From positions 1 to 42,225 of IMG/VR virus record IMGVR_UViG_3300011116_000294: a stretch of DNA of 42,225 nt. One strand, 5' to 3'. A model generated the notes under the pieces. That model had not been told where the DNA came from. It searched no databases and saw only the letters and a program-made list of their open reading frames with translations. The DNA is from a virus. Position 1 is the first letter of the stretch. Each line of letters begins with the position of its first letter. Shown in pieces: positions 32,249 to 40,014 of the stretch. Both the position numbers and the translations under genes were made by a program.

Positions 32249-32931
32249 ATGAGTTGGCTCTTTTCGCGGGCTCTGGTGGAGGCTTGCTTGCCACGCAAAT
32301 GCTTGGATTCAGAACAGTTTGCGCTGTTGAGTTGGATTGGTACTGCCGATGCGTTCTCACACAGCGACAAAATGATGGACACTTTAGAACCCCATTCCCG
32401 ATATGGGATGACATTCGTACCTTTGACGGCAGACCGTGGCGCGGCATTGTTGATGTCGTCACTGGAGGATTTCCTTGTCAGGCTTACAGCAAAGCCGCAG
32501 CAGGAAAAAACACAGCCGATGATCTTTGGCCGGAAATGCGCCGAGTCGTGGCAGATGTCGCTCCCAGGTACGTCTTTGCCGAAAACGTCAGCCGAGTTGC
32601 AATTGACCAAGCGGCAGACGACCTTGAACAGATGGGTTACAAAACCAAAGCAATTCCCCTTAGTGCGGCAGACTTGGGTGCAGACCACATACGGGAAAGA
32701 TATTGGTTACTTGCATACACCGACAACGAAAGCAAACTTTTCCTGTCTAAGTATGCAAAAGCACAAAGGATGTCAGAATTTTGTAACAGTGTTTGGGAAA
32801 CCTACACCGGAGAACTTCGAGTATCTGATGGGTTGGCCTATAGGATGGACAGACTTAAAGCCCTTGGGAACGGACAAGTTCCTATTGTGGCAGCAAGCGC
32901 ATGGTATACACTAAGTTCTTTGATAATATGA
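32245..32931 (+). CDS. DNA (cytosine-5) methyltransferase
   Basis: A 228-residue enzyme with the ordered motifs of C5-cytosine methyltransferases: I FAGSGGG (7-13, AdoMet binding), IV GGFPCQAYS (catalytic C78), VI AENVSR (E113), VIII HIRERYW (R150, R152) and X ALGNGQVP (206-213). The target-recognition region between VIII and X is only about 45 residues, so it is a minimal enzyme. It should methylate phage DNA at an unknown site, probably as protection from host restriction. No cognate endonuclease is present. Its codons look more GC-rich than those of flanking genes, suggesting transfer. It is joined to both neighbours by ATGA overlaps and interrupts the DNA polymerase. Confidence 0.93.
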   Translation: MNELALFAGSGGGLLATQMLGFRTVCAVELDWYCRCVLTQRQNDGHFRTPFPIWDDIRTFDGRPWRGIVDVVTGGFPCQAYSKAAAGKNTADDLWPEMRRVVADVAPRYVFAENVSRVAIDQAADDLEQMGYKTKAIPLSAADLGADHIRERYWLLAYTDNESKLFLSKYAKAQRMSEFCNSVWETYTGELRVSDGLAYRMDRLKALGNGQVPIVAASAWYTLSSLII

Positions 32932-33815
32932 AAGATACTGAAAAGTTAAAAAAGGCCGCAAAAATGATACGTGAGTATCTACTTATCCAGAAGCGTATAG
33001 CACAGGCTACATCATGGCTAGAGCACGTTGCTGATGATGGTAGGGTACACGGTAAGGTTATCACTAACGGTGCTGTCACAGGGCGTATGACGCATCACAG
33101 CCCTAACATGGCACAGGTTCCTGCTGTCAATGCTGACTATGGTGAAACATGTAGACAAGTATGGACTGTAGATCCTGGTAATGTCTTGGTTGGTTGTGAT
33201 GCTTCAGGGTTAGAACTACGTATGTTAGCTCACTACATGAAAGACGATGAGTACACGAAGGAGGTGATCAATGGGGATGTCCACACTAAAAACCAACTCG
33301 CTGCTGGTCTTGAAAGTAGGGCGCAAGCAAAGACGTTTATCTATGCCTTTCTCTATGGAGCAGGGCCGTCTAAGATTGGATCAATTGCTCAAGGGAGCGC
33401 CGAAGAAGGAAAGAAACTCATCGCCCGCTTCCTTAAGAATACGCCAGCTCTCAAGACACTTAAAGATAAAGTTAGCAAGTATGCAGAGAAGGGGTATTTA
33501 CCTGCCCTTGACGGTCGTCGATTATGGGTACGGTCGGAACACGCAGCACTTAATACGTTGCTTCAAGGAGCTGGTGCGATCTCGATGAAGCAAGGTCTGA
33601 TCCACCTACATGAGTCACTGAAGAAACATAAGATACCTGCACACTTTGTGGCTAACGTCCATGATGAATGGCAGATAGAATGTCCTATGAAATATGCTGA
33701 TGATGTTGGTAAACTCGCTGTAGCAGCTATTGAGAAGGCTGGTGTTACCTTGGGTTTACGTTGTCCTCTAACGGGTGAATACAAAGTAGGAAACAACTGG
33801 AAGGAAACACACTGA
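32928..33815 (+). CDS. DNA polymerase, C-terminal half: polymerase domain
   Basis: A 295-residue protein starting MKDTEKLKKAAKMIREYLLI, at the ATG that overlaps the methyltransferase stop (ATGA); an ATG at 32901 is in frame but lies within that gene. All family A polymerase motifs are present: A GCDASGLELR (D91), B RAQAKTFIYAFLYG (R131, K135, Y143) and C NVHDEWQ (H245, D246, E247). Together with the 262-residue N-terminal half it gives 557 residues, somewhat shorter than T7 gp5. Joining the halves at the shared Lys-Asp restores one uninterrupted frame. It synthesises phage DNA, presumably in complex with the exonuclease half. Confidence 0.93.
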   Translation: MKDTEKLKKAAKMIREYLLIQKRIAQATSWLEHVADDGRVHGKVITNGAVTGRMTHHSPNMAQVPAVNADYGETCRQVWTVDPGNVLVGCDASGLELRMLAHYMKDDEYTKEVINGDVHTKNQLAAGLESRAQAKTFIYAFLYGAGPSKIGSIAQGSAEEGKKLIARFLKNTPALKTLKDKVSKYAEKGYLPALDGRRLWVRSEHAALNTLLQGAGAISMKQGLIHLHESLKKHKIPAHFVANVHDEWQIECPMKYADDVGKLAVAAIEKAGVTLGLRCPLTGEYKVGNNWKETH

Positions 33816-34030
33816 TGATTACCAACTTTGATGAGATTGATTCTCTTGTCGTAACTATTAAGATAGGAAAGGATGATGCTGGTTATGTAACAATGGACGT
33901 TCAGAGTGATAAGTTAGTATCAAACCGTATGATGCTGGCACTGCTACACTCTATTGCTGAATCAGTTACAGAATCAATGATGGCTGAGATACAAAGTAGA
34001 ATTTTGCTTGACAAATTTAAGATGCACTGA
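33815..34030 (+). CDS. Small protein of unknown function
   Basis: A 71-residue protein (MITNFDEIDSLVVTIKIGKD, VTMDVQSDKLVSNRMMLALL), with a beta N-terminal half and a helical, Met-rich C-terminal half. Its ATG overlaps the polymerase stop (TGATG). The promoter for the next gene lies in its last codons. Not recognised. Confidence 0.7.
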   Translation: MITNFDEIDSLVVTIKIGKDDAGYVTMDVQSDKLVSNRMMLALLHSIAESVTESMMAEIQSRILLDKFKMH

Positions 34031-34036
34031 TAAACT
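34008..34036 (+). promoter_or_regulatory. Promoter for the single-stranded-DNA binding protein
   Basis: TTGACA (34008-34013), a 17-base spacer and TAAACT (34031-34036). The predicted start is near 34043, leaving a leader of about 23 bases that contains GAGGAA before the ATG at 34066. It would give extra transcription of SSB, a protein needed in bulk. Confidence 0.75.
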
Positions 34037-34065
34037 GTTACTGTATTTTCACTGAGGAAATTAAC

Positions 34066-34467
34066 ATGGAACAAAAACCTGTACGTATTGAAGCAACCTT
34101 GATGTGGCCATTCCTTGATAAGCCTAACGACATGACTGGTAAGTATCAAGTAGATCTGACTAATTTGTCGGACAAGGCTGTTAAGGCTTTGGAAGATATG
34201 GGTATCTCTGTTCGCAACAAAGAAGATAAAGGCTTCTTTATCACTACTAAGAGTAACCATACCATCAAAGCACTTGATAAGAACGGTGATGAGGTGCTTG
34301 CACACATTGGTAACGGTACAAAGGCTGTGTGTGTTATAGGCTCATACTCATGGACCTTTAAGAATAAGAAAGGTGTATCACCTTCACTGAAGAAGCTAGT
34401 GATCACTGACTTGGTTACTTACAGTGCACAGCCTAAGCAGGAAGAAGAAACAGAAGACGTACTGTAA
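34066..34467 (+). CDS. Single-stranded-DNA binding protein
   Basis: A 133-residue beta-rich protein: VRIEATLMWPFLDKPNDMTG, a KGFFITTKSN strand, GNGTKAVCVIGSYSWTFKNK and KKLVITDLVTYS. It ends in an acidic tail (EEETEDVL), the feature by which phage SSBs contact polymerase and helicase. The GTKxxVxxxxYxWxFxxKxGVSxxxxKLxI pattern fits SSBs of T7-like and related aquatic phages. Its stop overlaps the next start (TAATG). It coats single strands at the fork. Confidence 0.82.
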   Translation: MEQKPVRIEATLMWPFLDKPNDMTGKYQVDLTNLSDKAVKALEDMGISVRNKEDKGFFITTKSNHTIKALDKNGDEVLAHIGNGTKAVCVIGSYSWTFKNKKGVSPSLKKLVITDLVTYSAQPKQEEETEDVL

Positions 34468-35162
34468 TGAAGCTAATGCCAATCATTGATGGTGACATTC
34501 TCTGCTACCGTGTAGGCTTTGCCTGTAACGAGGAAACAGAGAAGGTTGCTATCAGAACGATGGCAGACATGTTAGAGGAGCTAGTCTTCATTGAACTCTC
34601 CTCTAACATACATGTCGGTTATCTAACCGGTAAGAACAACTTTAGACATGACATTGCTAAGACACAGCCTTACAAAGGAAACAGAAAAGATGCGCCTAGG
34701 CCCATTCATCTTCATCGTCTTCGTGAGTATCTTATTACTGCTTGGGACTTCAGAGTGGCTGATGGACAAGAGGCTGATGATGCAATTGGAATCCATGCCA
34801 CGCTCTTACGTGACCAATCAGTCATCGTAACCATTGACAAAGACTTAGACATGATTCCTGGTCATCACTATAACCCTGTTAAGAAAGAGCATTATTACGT
34901 GGATGACAAAGAAGCTATAAAGAACTTCTATCGTCAGATCCTAACTGGTGACAAGGTAGATAACATCGAAGGATTACGTGGTATTGGCCCTAAGAAGGCT
35001 GATAAGATCCTAGGTGACTTTGATACTGACCTAGCCATGTATGAGGCTGTTCTGAAGGCTTATGACGGCGATGCTGAACGTGTGTTAGAGAACGGACAAC
35101 TACTGTGGATTAGACGTAAGGAGGGTGAGCTATGGCAACCACCGACACCATCGTGTACTTAG
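34467..35162 (+). CDS. 5'-3' exonuclease (flap nuclease / T7 gp6-like)
   Basis: A 231-residue protein of the PolI N-terminal nuclease family. Acidic metal-binding residues lie in IIDGDILCYR (D8, D10), GQEADDAIG and TIDKDLDMIPG. A helix-hairpin-helix DNA-binding region follows in GDKVDNIEGLRGIGPKKADK. It should degrade host DNA and remove RNA primers. It overlaps the SSB stop and the start of the following gene (30 bases). Confidence 0.9.
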   Translation: MKLMPIIDGDILCYRVGFACNEETEKVAIRTMADMLEELVFIELSSNIHVGYLTGKNNFRHDIAKTQPYKGNRKDAPRPIHLHRLREYLITAWDFRVADGQEADDAIGIHATLLRDQSVIVTIDKDLDMIPGHHYNPVKKEHYYVDDKEAIKNFYRQILTGDKVDNIEGLRGIGPKKADKILGDFDTDLAMYEAVLKAYDGDAERVLENGQLLWIRRKEGELWQPPTPSCT

Positions 35163-35449
35163 AATGGGTAGATGCTGTAGCATCTTCTGGATGGCAACTT
35201 AAGGGTAAAGGTTCTATAGCTAGTTGTAAAGCTATTGGCTTTCTGACTCATGAGACAGATGATGAAGTACATCTAGCAGCAGCAGTAGGCGATAACGAAT
35301 GTAATGCTGTGATGATTATTCCTAAAGGATGGATAAGCCAATGGACGGAGATTGACATTGAAGCCTTCAAGCGCAAAAAACAAAGGAAGACTGCTGCAAA
35401 AGTTGGTAGTACAAAAGCTAAGAGACACTTTCAACCTAAGCGAACATGA
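35132..35449 (+). CDS. Conserved phage protein of unknown function
   Basis: A 105-residue protein: VYLEWVDAVASSGWQLKGKG, a CKAIGFLTHETDDEVHLAAA strand pair and a very basic C terminus (FKRKKQRKTAAKVGSTKAKR). The YLEWVDAxASxGW and IGFLxxETDDxxxLA pattern recurs in aquatic phages; role unknown. Strong GGAGG-type site before the ATG. The C-terminal part overlaps the next gene. Confidence 0.75.
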   Translation: MATTDTIVYLEWVDAVASSGWQLKGKGSIASCKAIGFLTHETDDEVHLAAAVGDNECNAVMIIPKGWISQWTEIDIEAFKRKKQRKTAAKVGSTKAKRHFQPKRT

Positions 35450-35783
35450 TTGCAAAAGCACACCAATGGGTACACAGGGCGAGGATGTCTGGCTCTCGAC
35501 GAATGCACTGGAACGATTTAGGTACGGCATTGAGTGCAAGAACAGAGCAAGAATCGCAGTCTACACTGACTACGAACAAGCAATACGGCACTGTGAAGGC
35601 AAAGACAAAGAACCCCTCCTAGTCATCAAGCAGAATAGATCTGATCCTTTAGCACTGGTTAGTCTTGATCACTTCATTGACCTAGCATCAAAGGCTAAAC
35701 TGTGGGAACTGCATCAGAAACAGAAGACTGTAGAGGAAAGTAAACAAGCTACCAGGATGAGAAAGGTTTATGGCAAACATTAA
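35358..35783 (+). CDS. PD-(D/E)XK-type nuclease, possibly Holliday junction resolvase
   Basis: A 141-residue protein starting MKPSSAKNKGRLLQKLVVQK, with GTQGEDVWLS and YGIECKNR, which fit the D...ExK catalytic core of the PD-(D/E)XK superfamily. T7-like phages carry a resolvase (gp3) in this area, so branch resolution before packaging is a reasonable guess. I choose TTG 35358, which has GGAG seven bases upstream; TTG 35352 is poorly spaced. It overlaps the previous gene by 92 bases. Confidence 0.7.
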   Translation: MKPSSAKNKGRLLQKLVVQKLRDTFNLSEHDCKSTPMGTQGEDVWLSTNALERFRYGIECKNRARIAVYTDYEQAIRHCEGKDKEPLLVIKQNRSDPLALVSLDHFIDLASKAKLWELHQKQKTVEESKQATRMRKVYGKH

Positions 35784-36474
35784 AGTAGACTACATTGACC
35801 ACATGGGTGATGACTTAACCGTAGTCAATGCTGCCCGTGTTAGCTTCGATAAAGAGTCAGAGGCTGTTGATTGGTATGACACAGAGCAAGGTAATCACTA
35901 TTTCCCTTTACCTGTGTTAGAACCTAAAGACATCAAACTAATTAACTATCTAGCTAAACACAACCATTGGAGTCCATTCAGTCATTGCTTTATTCAGTTC
36001 AGAGTTAAAGCACCGATCTTTGTAGCTAGGCAGTTGATGAAGCATACAGTAGGGTTAGCCTGGAATGAGGTAAGTAGGCGCTATGTAGACAGTGAACCAG
36101 AGTTCTATCAGCCTACGTATTTCAGACGTAAAGCACCTAATGTCAAGCAAGGAAGTTCATCAGAACCTGTAAAAAGTCACACTGATTGGCATGAAACAGT
36201 TGACAAGTACACAGGAACTATGTTAGCATTGTATGACGCTATGCTCAAGGAAGGTATTTGCCCTGAGCAAGCTAGGATGATCCTCCCTCAATCCATGATG
36301 ACTGAATGGTATTGGAGTGGGAGCCTTTACGCCTTTGCTAGAGTATGTCACCTAAGATTAGCAAAGGAAGCCCAAGCAGAGACAAGGATCGTTGCAGAAC
36401 AAATCTGCCGAACCTGCTCTGAAGTATTCCCTAATGCCTGGGAAGCCCTAATGAATGGAGATGAAGATGAGTAA
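35770..36474 (+). CDS. thyX: Flavin-dependent thymidylate synthase
   Basis: A 234-residue ThyX homologue that makes dTMP from dUMP with methylenetetrahydrofolate and FAD. It has VDYIDHMGDD and NAARVSF at the N terminus and HNHWSPFSHCFIQFRVKAPI before the signature. The signature here is ARQLMKHTVGLAWNEVSRRY (87-105), where most ThyX proteins have RHR-x(n)-NExSxRY: K91-H92-T93 replaces RHR and the loop is one residue longer. The C-terminal segment (CPEQARMILPQSMMTEWYWS) is normal. It overlaps the preceding nuclease gene by 14 bases. It works with the ribonucleotide reductase in dNTP supply. Confidence 0.93.
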   Translation: MANIKVDYIDHMGDDLTVVNAARVSFDKESEAVDWYDTEQGNHYFPLPVLEPKDIKLINYLAKHNHWSPFSHCFIQFRVKAPIFVARQLMKHTVGLAWNEVSRRYVDSEPEFYQPTYFRRKAPNVKQGSSSEPVKSHTDWHETVDKYTGTMLALYDAMLKEGICPEQARMILPQSMMTEWYWSGSLYAFARVCHLRLAKEAQAETRIVAEQICRTCSEVFPNAWEALMNGDEDE

Positions 36475-36787
36475 TAGTAAAATTAGTCTGCATGTGTCGA
36501 TAATGTCAGAAGATGATGAAGAAGTACAGAAGTATCACGCTGATCATGGTTTTCCATTAAACCACATGGTTGATATCAATGTTACTTACGATAGTGGTAT
36601 TGCTTGGCCTACGTTGTTAGAGAAAGCCTGTGAAGCTATCGGTGCTTATTACGGCTATGATGTCAAGGATAAAGTGTTTGTTGAACAATTCGGACATATC
36701 GTTAACATATTCGGACATGAAGAAAACCTTCGCAAACAAACAGACATAACTGGCTATACAGACGCTGATGAGAATCCTACTACTTGA
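36467..36787 (+). CDS. Small acidic protein of unknown function
   Basis: A 106-residue protein (MSNSKISLHVSIMSEDDEEV, YDSGIAWPTLLEKACEAIGA). I choose ATG 36467, with GGAG six bases upstream, over ATGs at 36455 and 36461 that lie in the ThyX tail. The DSGxxWPxLLxxxxxAIGxxYGYD pattern looks conserved-like, but I cannot name a family. It overlaps both neighbours. Confidence 0.7.
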   Translation: MSNSKISLHVSIMSEDDEEVQKYHADHGFPLNHMVDINVTYDSGIAWPTLLEKACEAIGAYYGYDVKDKVFVEQFGHIVNIFGHEENLRKQTDITGYTDADENPTT

Positions 36788-37502
36788 TATTGAATCAGCA
36801 CCCAACACTGCGTATGTCTGGGGTTTGTTCCAACAGAACATCAGCATTAGCCAGATCGTAGACAGTAGCAGTGTTTTGTGTTGGTCCGCTAAGTGGTATC
36901 AGGGTGATCAGTTAATGTTCAGTAGTATCCTAAACGGTAAGAAGACTATGTTAAAGAAGATCCATAGTCTTTTAGATGAATGTGATGCTGTTGTACATTA
37001 CAATGGAACTAGGTTTGACATACCAACTCTTAACAAAGAGTTCCTAGAGGCTGGTATGTCTCCTCCAGCACCTTACCATCAGATTGATCTGTTAAAGACT
37101 GCTAGAAAGGAATTTAGGTTTCCTAGTAACAAGCTAGACTATGTAGCTAGAGCGTTAGGATTAGGACAAAAGACTAAGCATGAAGGCTTTGAGCTTTGGA
37201 TTAAGTGTATGAACAAAGACAAAGCAGCATGGGAAGTCATGGAACAGTACAATAAACAGGATGTCATATTGCTGGAGAAGGTTTATGAGCGATTTCTTCC
37301 CTGGATTCGAACCCACCCTAACGTCTCAGTCAACAAAGACCACCGAAGCTGTACCCGCTGCGGTAGCATCAATCTACAAAGGCGTGGATGCAGTACCTCG
37401 CTCACTGGAAAGTACCAACGCTATCAATGCCAAGACTGTGGTGGTTGGCAACAACAAAGAAGGAGTGAACCAATTGCTGCCGAAATACTCAAACCAAGCT
37501 AA
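36768..37502 (+). CDS. DnaQ-like (DEDD) exonuclease with C-terminal zinc finger
   Basis: A 244-residue protein. The exonuclease domain has ILLLDIESAP (motif I, D and E), HYNGTRFDIP (motif II) and EQYNKQDVILLE (motif III). The C-terminal 50 residues form a zinc finger, CTRCGSINLQRRG then YQCQDCGGWQQ. This two-part layout occurs in phage RNase H-like nucleases of uncertain task; it is distinct from the polymerase proofreading half at 31302-32090. Its zinc-finger region overlaps the next gene in another frame. Confidence 0.85.
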   Translation: MRILLLDIESAPNTAYVWGLFQQNISISQIVDSSSVLCWSAKWYQGDQLMFSSILNGKKTMLKKIHSLLDECDAVVHYNGTRFDIPTLNKEFLEAGMSPPAPYHQIDLLKTARKEFRFPSNKLDYVARALGLGQKTKHEGFELWIKCMNKDKAAWEVMEQYNKQDVILLEKVYERFLPWIRTHPNVSVNKDHRSCTRCGSINLQRRGCSTSLTGKYQRYQCQDCGGWQQQRRSEPIAAEILKPS

Positions 37503-37716
37503 ACAGGTTGGTGGTGATCATTACAAACAGACAACACTACAACCTTGGGATGTTATCTCAGCATGGTCACTAGATCCTTGGTTAGCTAATGTTGTTAAGT
37601 ATGTACAGAGACACCAACGAAAGAACGGTAGAGAAGATCTACTTAAAGCAGTACACTATCTGGAGTATGTGATTGAGAACTACGATACCGTGATTAAGAA
37701 GTACTATAAGGAGTGA
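37285..37716 (+). CDS. DUF3310-domain protein
   Basis: The C-terminal 75 residues are a clear DUF3310 domain: QVGGDHYKQTTLQPWDVISA, WLANVVKYVQRHQRKNGRED and LLKAVHYLEYVIENY. The family is common in phages, often near nucleotide-metabolism genes; the exact role is unknown. The start is uncertain. ATG 37285 with AGAAGG upstream gives 143 residues, but the first 65 overlap the exonuclease gene and look unstructured. A TTG at 37470 preceded by AAGGAG would give a minimal protein. Confidence 0.8.
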   Translation: MSDFFPGFEPTLTSQSTKTTEAVPAAVASIYKGVDAVPRSLESTNAINAKTVVVGNNKEGVNQLLPKYSNQAKQVGGDHYKQTTLQPWDVISAWSLDPWLANVVKYVQRHQRKNGREDLLKAVHYLEYVIENYDTVIKKYYKE

Positions 37717-37718
37717 CT

Positions 37719-37895
37719 ATGGCTTTAACGATTCTGGACTTGTTTGATAAACTAAAGAGGCTAGATGAAATATCTCTACTTGAGATATTGAACATAACAA
37801 CAGAAGAACTGGTAGATAGATTTGAGGACAGAATCGAAGCCATGTTTGACCAACTTGTTGACGAAATAGATGACACCGAAGAGGACGAAGAATGA
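37719..37895 (+). CDS. Small acidic helical protein
   Basis: A 58-residue protein (MALTILDLFDKLKRLDEISL, LEILNITTEELVDRFEDRIE) with an acidic Asp/Glu tail. AAGGAG lies five bases before ATG 37719, a better start than GTG 37713. LLEILxITxEELVDRFEDRIE is a pattern I have seen in small phage proteins of unknown role. Its TGA overlaps the ribonucleotide reductase ATG. Confidence 0.75.
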   Translation: MALTILDLFDKLKRLDEISLLEILNITTEELVDRFEDRIEAMFDQLVDEIDDTEEDEE

Positions 37896-39790
37896 AGTTA
37901 ACTAACTACTCAAGTTTTATCCACAAAAGCCGCTACAGTCGTTTCATTGACGAACAAGGCAGACGTGAGAACTGGAGTGAAACAGTTGAACGCTATATGG
38001 GATTCATGAAGAAACAACTGTTAGACAAACACAAGTATGAGATTCCACAACATATATACAAGACAGTCCACAAAGCAATCCTAAACATGGATGTAATGCC
38101 TTCGATGCGTTGTATGATGACTGCTGGAGAGGCACTTGAGCGTCAGAACATTGCTGGTTATAACTGTAGTTATCTGCCTATCGACGACCCTAAATCCTTT
38201 GATGAGGCGATGTATATCCTCCTGTGCGGTACAGGCGTTGGATTCTCAGTAGAGGCTAAGTATGTTAATCAACTCCCTGAAGTCCCTGATCAGTTATTCG
38301 ATAGTAAAACTACTATCGTGGTATCCGACAGCAAAGAGGGCTGGGCTAAAGCATTACGACAACTCATTGCTTTACTATACGCTGGAGAAATTGCAACCTG
38401 GGACGTATCCAAAGTTAGACCTGCTGGCTCAAGACTTAAGACCTTTGGAGGCAGAGCTTCTGGTCCAGAACCCCTCGTTGAACTATTCAAATTTGTTATT
38501 AGGAAGTTCCAAGCGGCCAAAAATCGTCGTCTGTCGTCCCTTGAATGCCATGATATTCTGTGCAAGATCGGGGAGGTTGTTGTTGTGGGTGGTGTGCGGC
38601 GTTCTGCGATGATCTCTTTAAGCGATCTAAGTGATGATCGTATGGCACACGCTAAAGCAGGAGCATGGTGGGAACAACAAGGACAGCGTAGCCTTGCTAA
38701 CAACTCTGCTGTTTATGATGTAAAGCCTTCAGTAGGGCAATTTATGCGTGAATGGTGTTCGATCTATGAAAGCCATTCAGGTGAACGTGGTATCTTTAAC
38801 AGAGATGCGTCGAAGAAGCAAGCAGCTATCAATGGTCGTAGAGATCCCAACCATGACTTCGGTACGAATCCTTGCTCAGAGATTATCCTTCGTCCTTACC
38901 AGTTCTGTAACCTAACAGAGGTCATTGTTCGTGATACTGACGGTATTGAAGACTTAATGTACAAAGTACGTGTAGCAGCGATTCTAGGCACTTGGCAGAG
39001 CACAATGACTAACTTCCCTTACCTACGTAAGATCTGGGAAAAGAACACCGCTGAAGAGCGTCTATTGGGTGTATCACTGACAGGTATCTACGATCATCTG
39101 TTACTGAATGATCCTGATGATAAAGCGTTACCAGCAAGGTTGGAGATGTTGAAAAATGAAGCAATCTTGGCTAACGAAGTTACAGCAAATGCTCTTAATA
39201 TCCCTGTCTCTGCTGCTATCACTTGCGTCAAGCCTTCTGGTACTGTGTCTCAGCTTTGTGGCACTGCTTCTGGCATTCATCCTCAACATGCCCACTATTA
39301 CATTAGGCGTGTACGATCGGATAAAAAAGATCCTCTCACGGCGTTTATGATCGAACAAGGTATTCCTAGTGAACCTTGTGTGATGAGACCAGACAGCACT
39401 ACTGTGTTCTCATTTCCTATGAAGGCTCCTGATGGCGCTGTCACTAGGGATGATGTAGATGCAATATCTCATCTTGAGTTGTGGCGTGTGTACCAGCTTC
39501 ATTGGTGCGAACATAAACCATCAGTAACTATCTCAGTTAATGAGAATGATTGGCCTACTGTAGGGGCTTGGGTGTATAACAACTTTGATATCTGTACTGG
39601 TGTATCGTTCCTGCCAATGGATGGAGGGACATATCGCCAGGCTCCCTATGAGACGTGTAGTAAGGAAGACTATGAAGCCTTGGTAGCTAAGATGCCCACA
39701 AACATCAATTGGGATATGCTTAAAGAGAATGATGATAACGTTGAGGGCGCACAGCAACTTGCCTGTGTTTCCGGTGTGTGTGAAATTTAA
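37892..39790 (+). CDS. nrdJ: Ribonucleotide reductase, class II (adenosylcobalamin-dependent)
   Basis: A 632-residue monomeric-type B12-dependent reductase that makes deoxyribonucleotides without oxygen. C92 in GYNCSYLPI and C339 form the active-site disulfide pair. C328 in NPCSE is the thiyl-radical cysteine, and E330 the nearby acid. C328 and C339 are 11 residues apart, as in the Lactobacillus enzyme. C625 and C630 (CVSGVC) form the C-terminal redox shuttle. The host must make or import cobalamin. The ATG overlaps the previous stop (ATGA). From 38502 on the gene lies in the terminal repeat. Confidence 0.95.
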   Translation: MKLTNYSSFIHKSRYSRFIDEQGRRENWSETVERYMGFMKKQLLDKHKYEIPQHIYKTVHKAILNMDVMPSMRCMMTAGEALERQNIAGYNCSYLPIDDPKSFDEAMYILLCGTGVGFSVEAKYVNQLPEVPDQLFDSKTTIVVSDSKEGWAKALRQLIALLYAGEIATWDVSKVRPAGSRLKTFGGRASGPEPLVELFKFVIRKFQAAKNRRLSSLECHDILCKIGEVVVVGGVRRSAMISLSDLSDDRMAHAKAGAWWEQQGQRSLANNSAVYDVKPSVGQFMREWCSIYESHSGERGIFNRDASKKQAAINGRRDPNHDFGTNPCSEIILRPYQFCNLTEVIVRDTDGIEDLMYKVRVAAILGTWQSTMTNFPYLRKIWEKNTAEERLLGVSLTGIYDHLLLNDPDDKALPARLEMLKNEAILANEVTANALNIPVSAAITCVKPSGTVSQLCGTASGIHPQHAHYYIRRVRSDKKDPLTAFMIEQGIPSEPCVMRPDSTTVFSFPMKAPDGAVTRDDVDAISHLELWRVYQLHWCEHKPSVTISVNENDWPTVGAWVYNNFDICTGVSFLPMDGGTYRQAPYETCSKEDYEALVAKMPTNINWDMLKENDDNVEGAQQLACVSGVCEI

Positions 39791-39798
39791 ATAAAAAA

Positions 39799-39818
39799 AG
39801 ACCCCTGCAAAGGGGTCT
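39799..39818 (-). terminator. Second copy of the leftward terminator
   Basis: Same GACCCC/GGGGTC hairpin and A-run as at 1298-1317. Here it can be seen directly after the complete ribonucleotide reductase gene, nine bases beyond its stop. Confidence 0.8.
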
Positions 39819-39840
39819 ATAAAGGTCACTAAGGAAAACT

Positions 39841-40014
39841 ATGCCGAATATATGGGGTTGGTCTTTTCTACCAGGGTTTATGTTAGGGATTTGCTACTCT
39901 GATGATTTTGTCGTAACTGACGAGGACGGAACGGAGATCCCTCTCGAAGGGTTCTTCGTCTTTGTTAACATTGCTATCTTTAGCTTTGTTGTTGGATGGG
40001 CTAAGGAGGAATAA
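39841..40014 (+). CDS. Second copy of the small hydrophobic antisense protein
   Basis: Repeat copy of the 57-codon ORF at 1340-1513, seen here downstream of the complete ribonucleotide reductase gene, from which it could be co-transcribed. Confidence 0.45.
   Translation: MPNIWGWSFLPGFMLGICYSDDFVVTDEDGTEIPLEGFFVFVNIAIFSFVVGWAKEE

Noticed and set aside
32249-32914. A 221-codon plus-strand ORF in a second frame across the methyltransferase gene, and a 172-codon antisense ORF at 32170-32688
   Set aside because: Both are shadows of the GC-richer methyltransferase gene. The real frame has all the C5-methyltransferase motifs in order; the others have no recognisable domain and poor starts.
32082-32930. 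The polymerase-splitting insert as an intein or a self-splicing intron
   Set aside because: The N-terminal half ends in a stop codon, so no intein precursor can form. I found no P1 or P7 pairing like that in the capsid intron. Each half has its own coupled start or stop, and the two ORFs fill almost all of the insert.
37303-37315. GGATTCGAACCCA, like the T-arm end of a tRNA on the minus strand, which might mark an attachment site
   Set aside because: It lies inside the coding sequence of the DnaQ-like exonuclease, the T-stem does not pair properly, no tRNA body surrounds it and there is no integrase gene.
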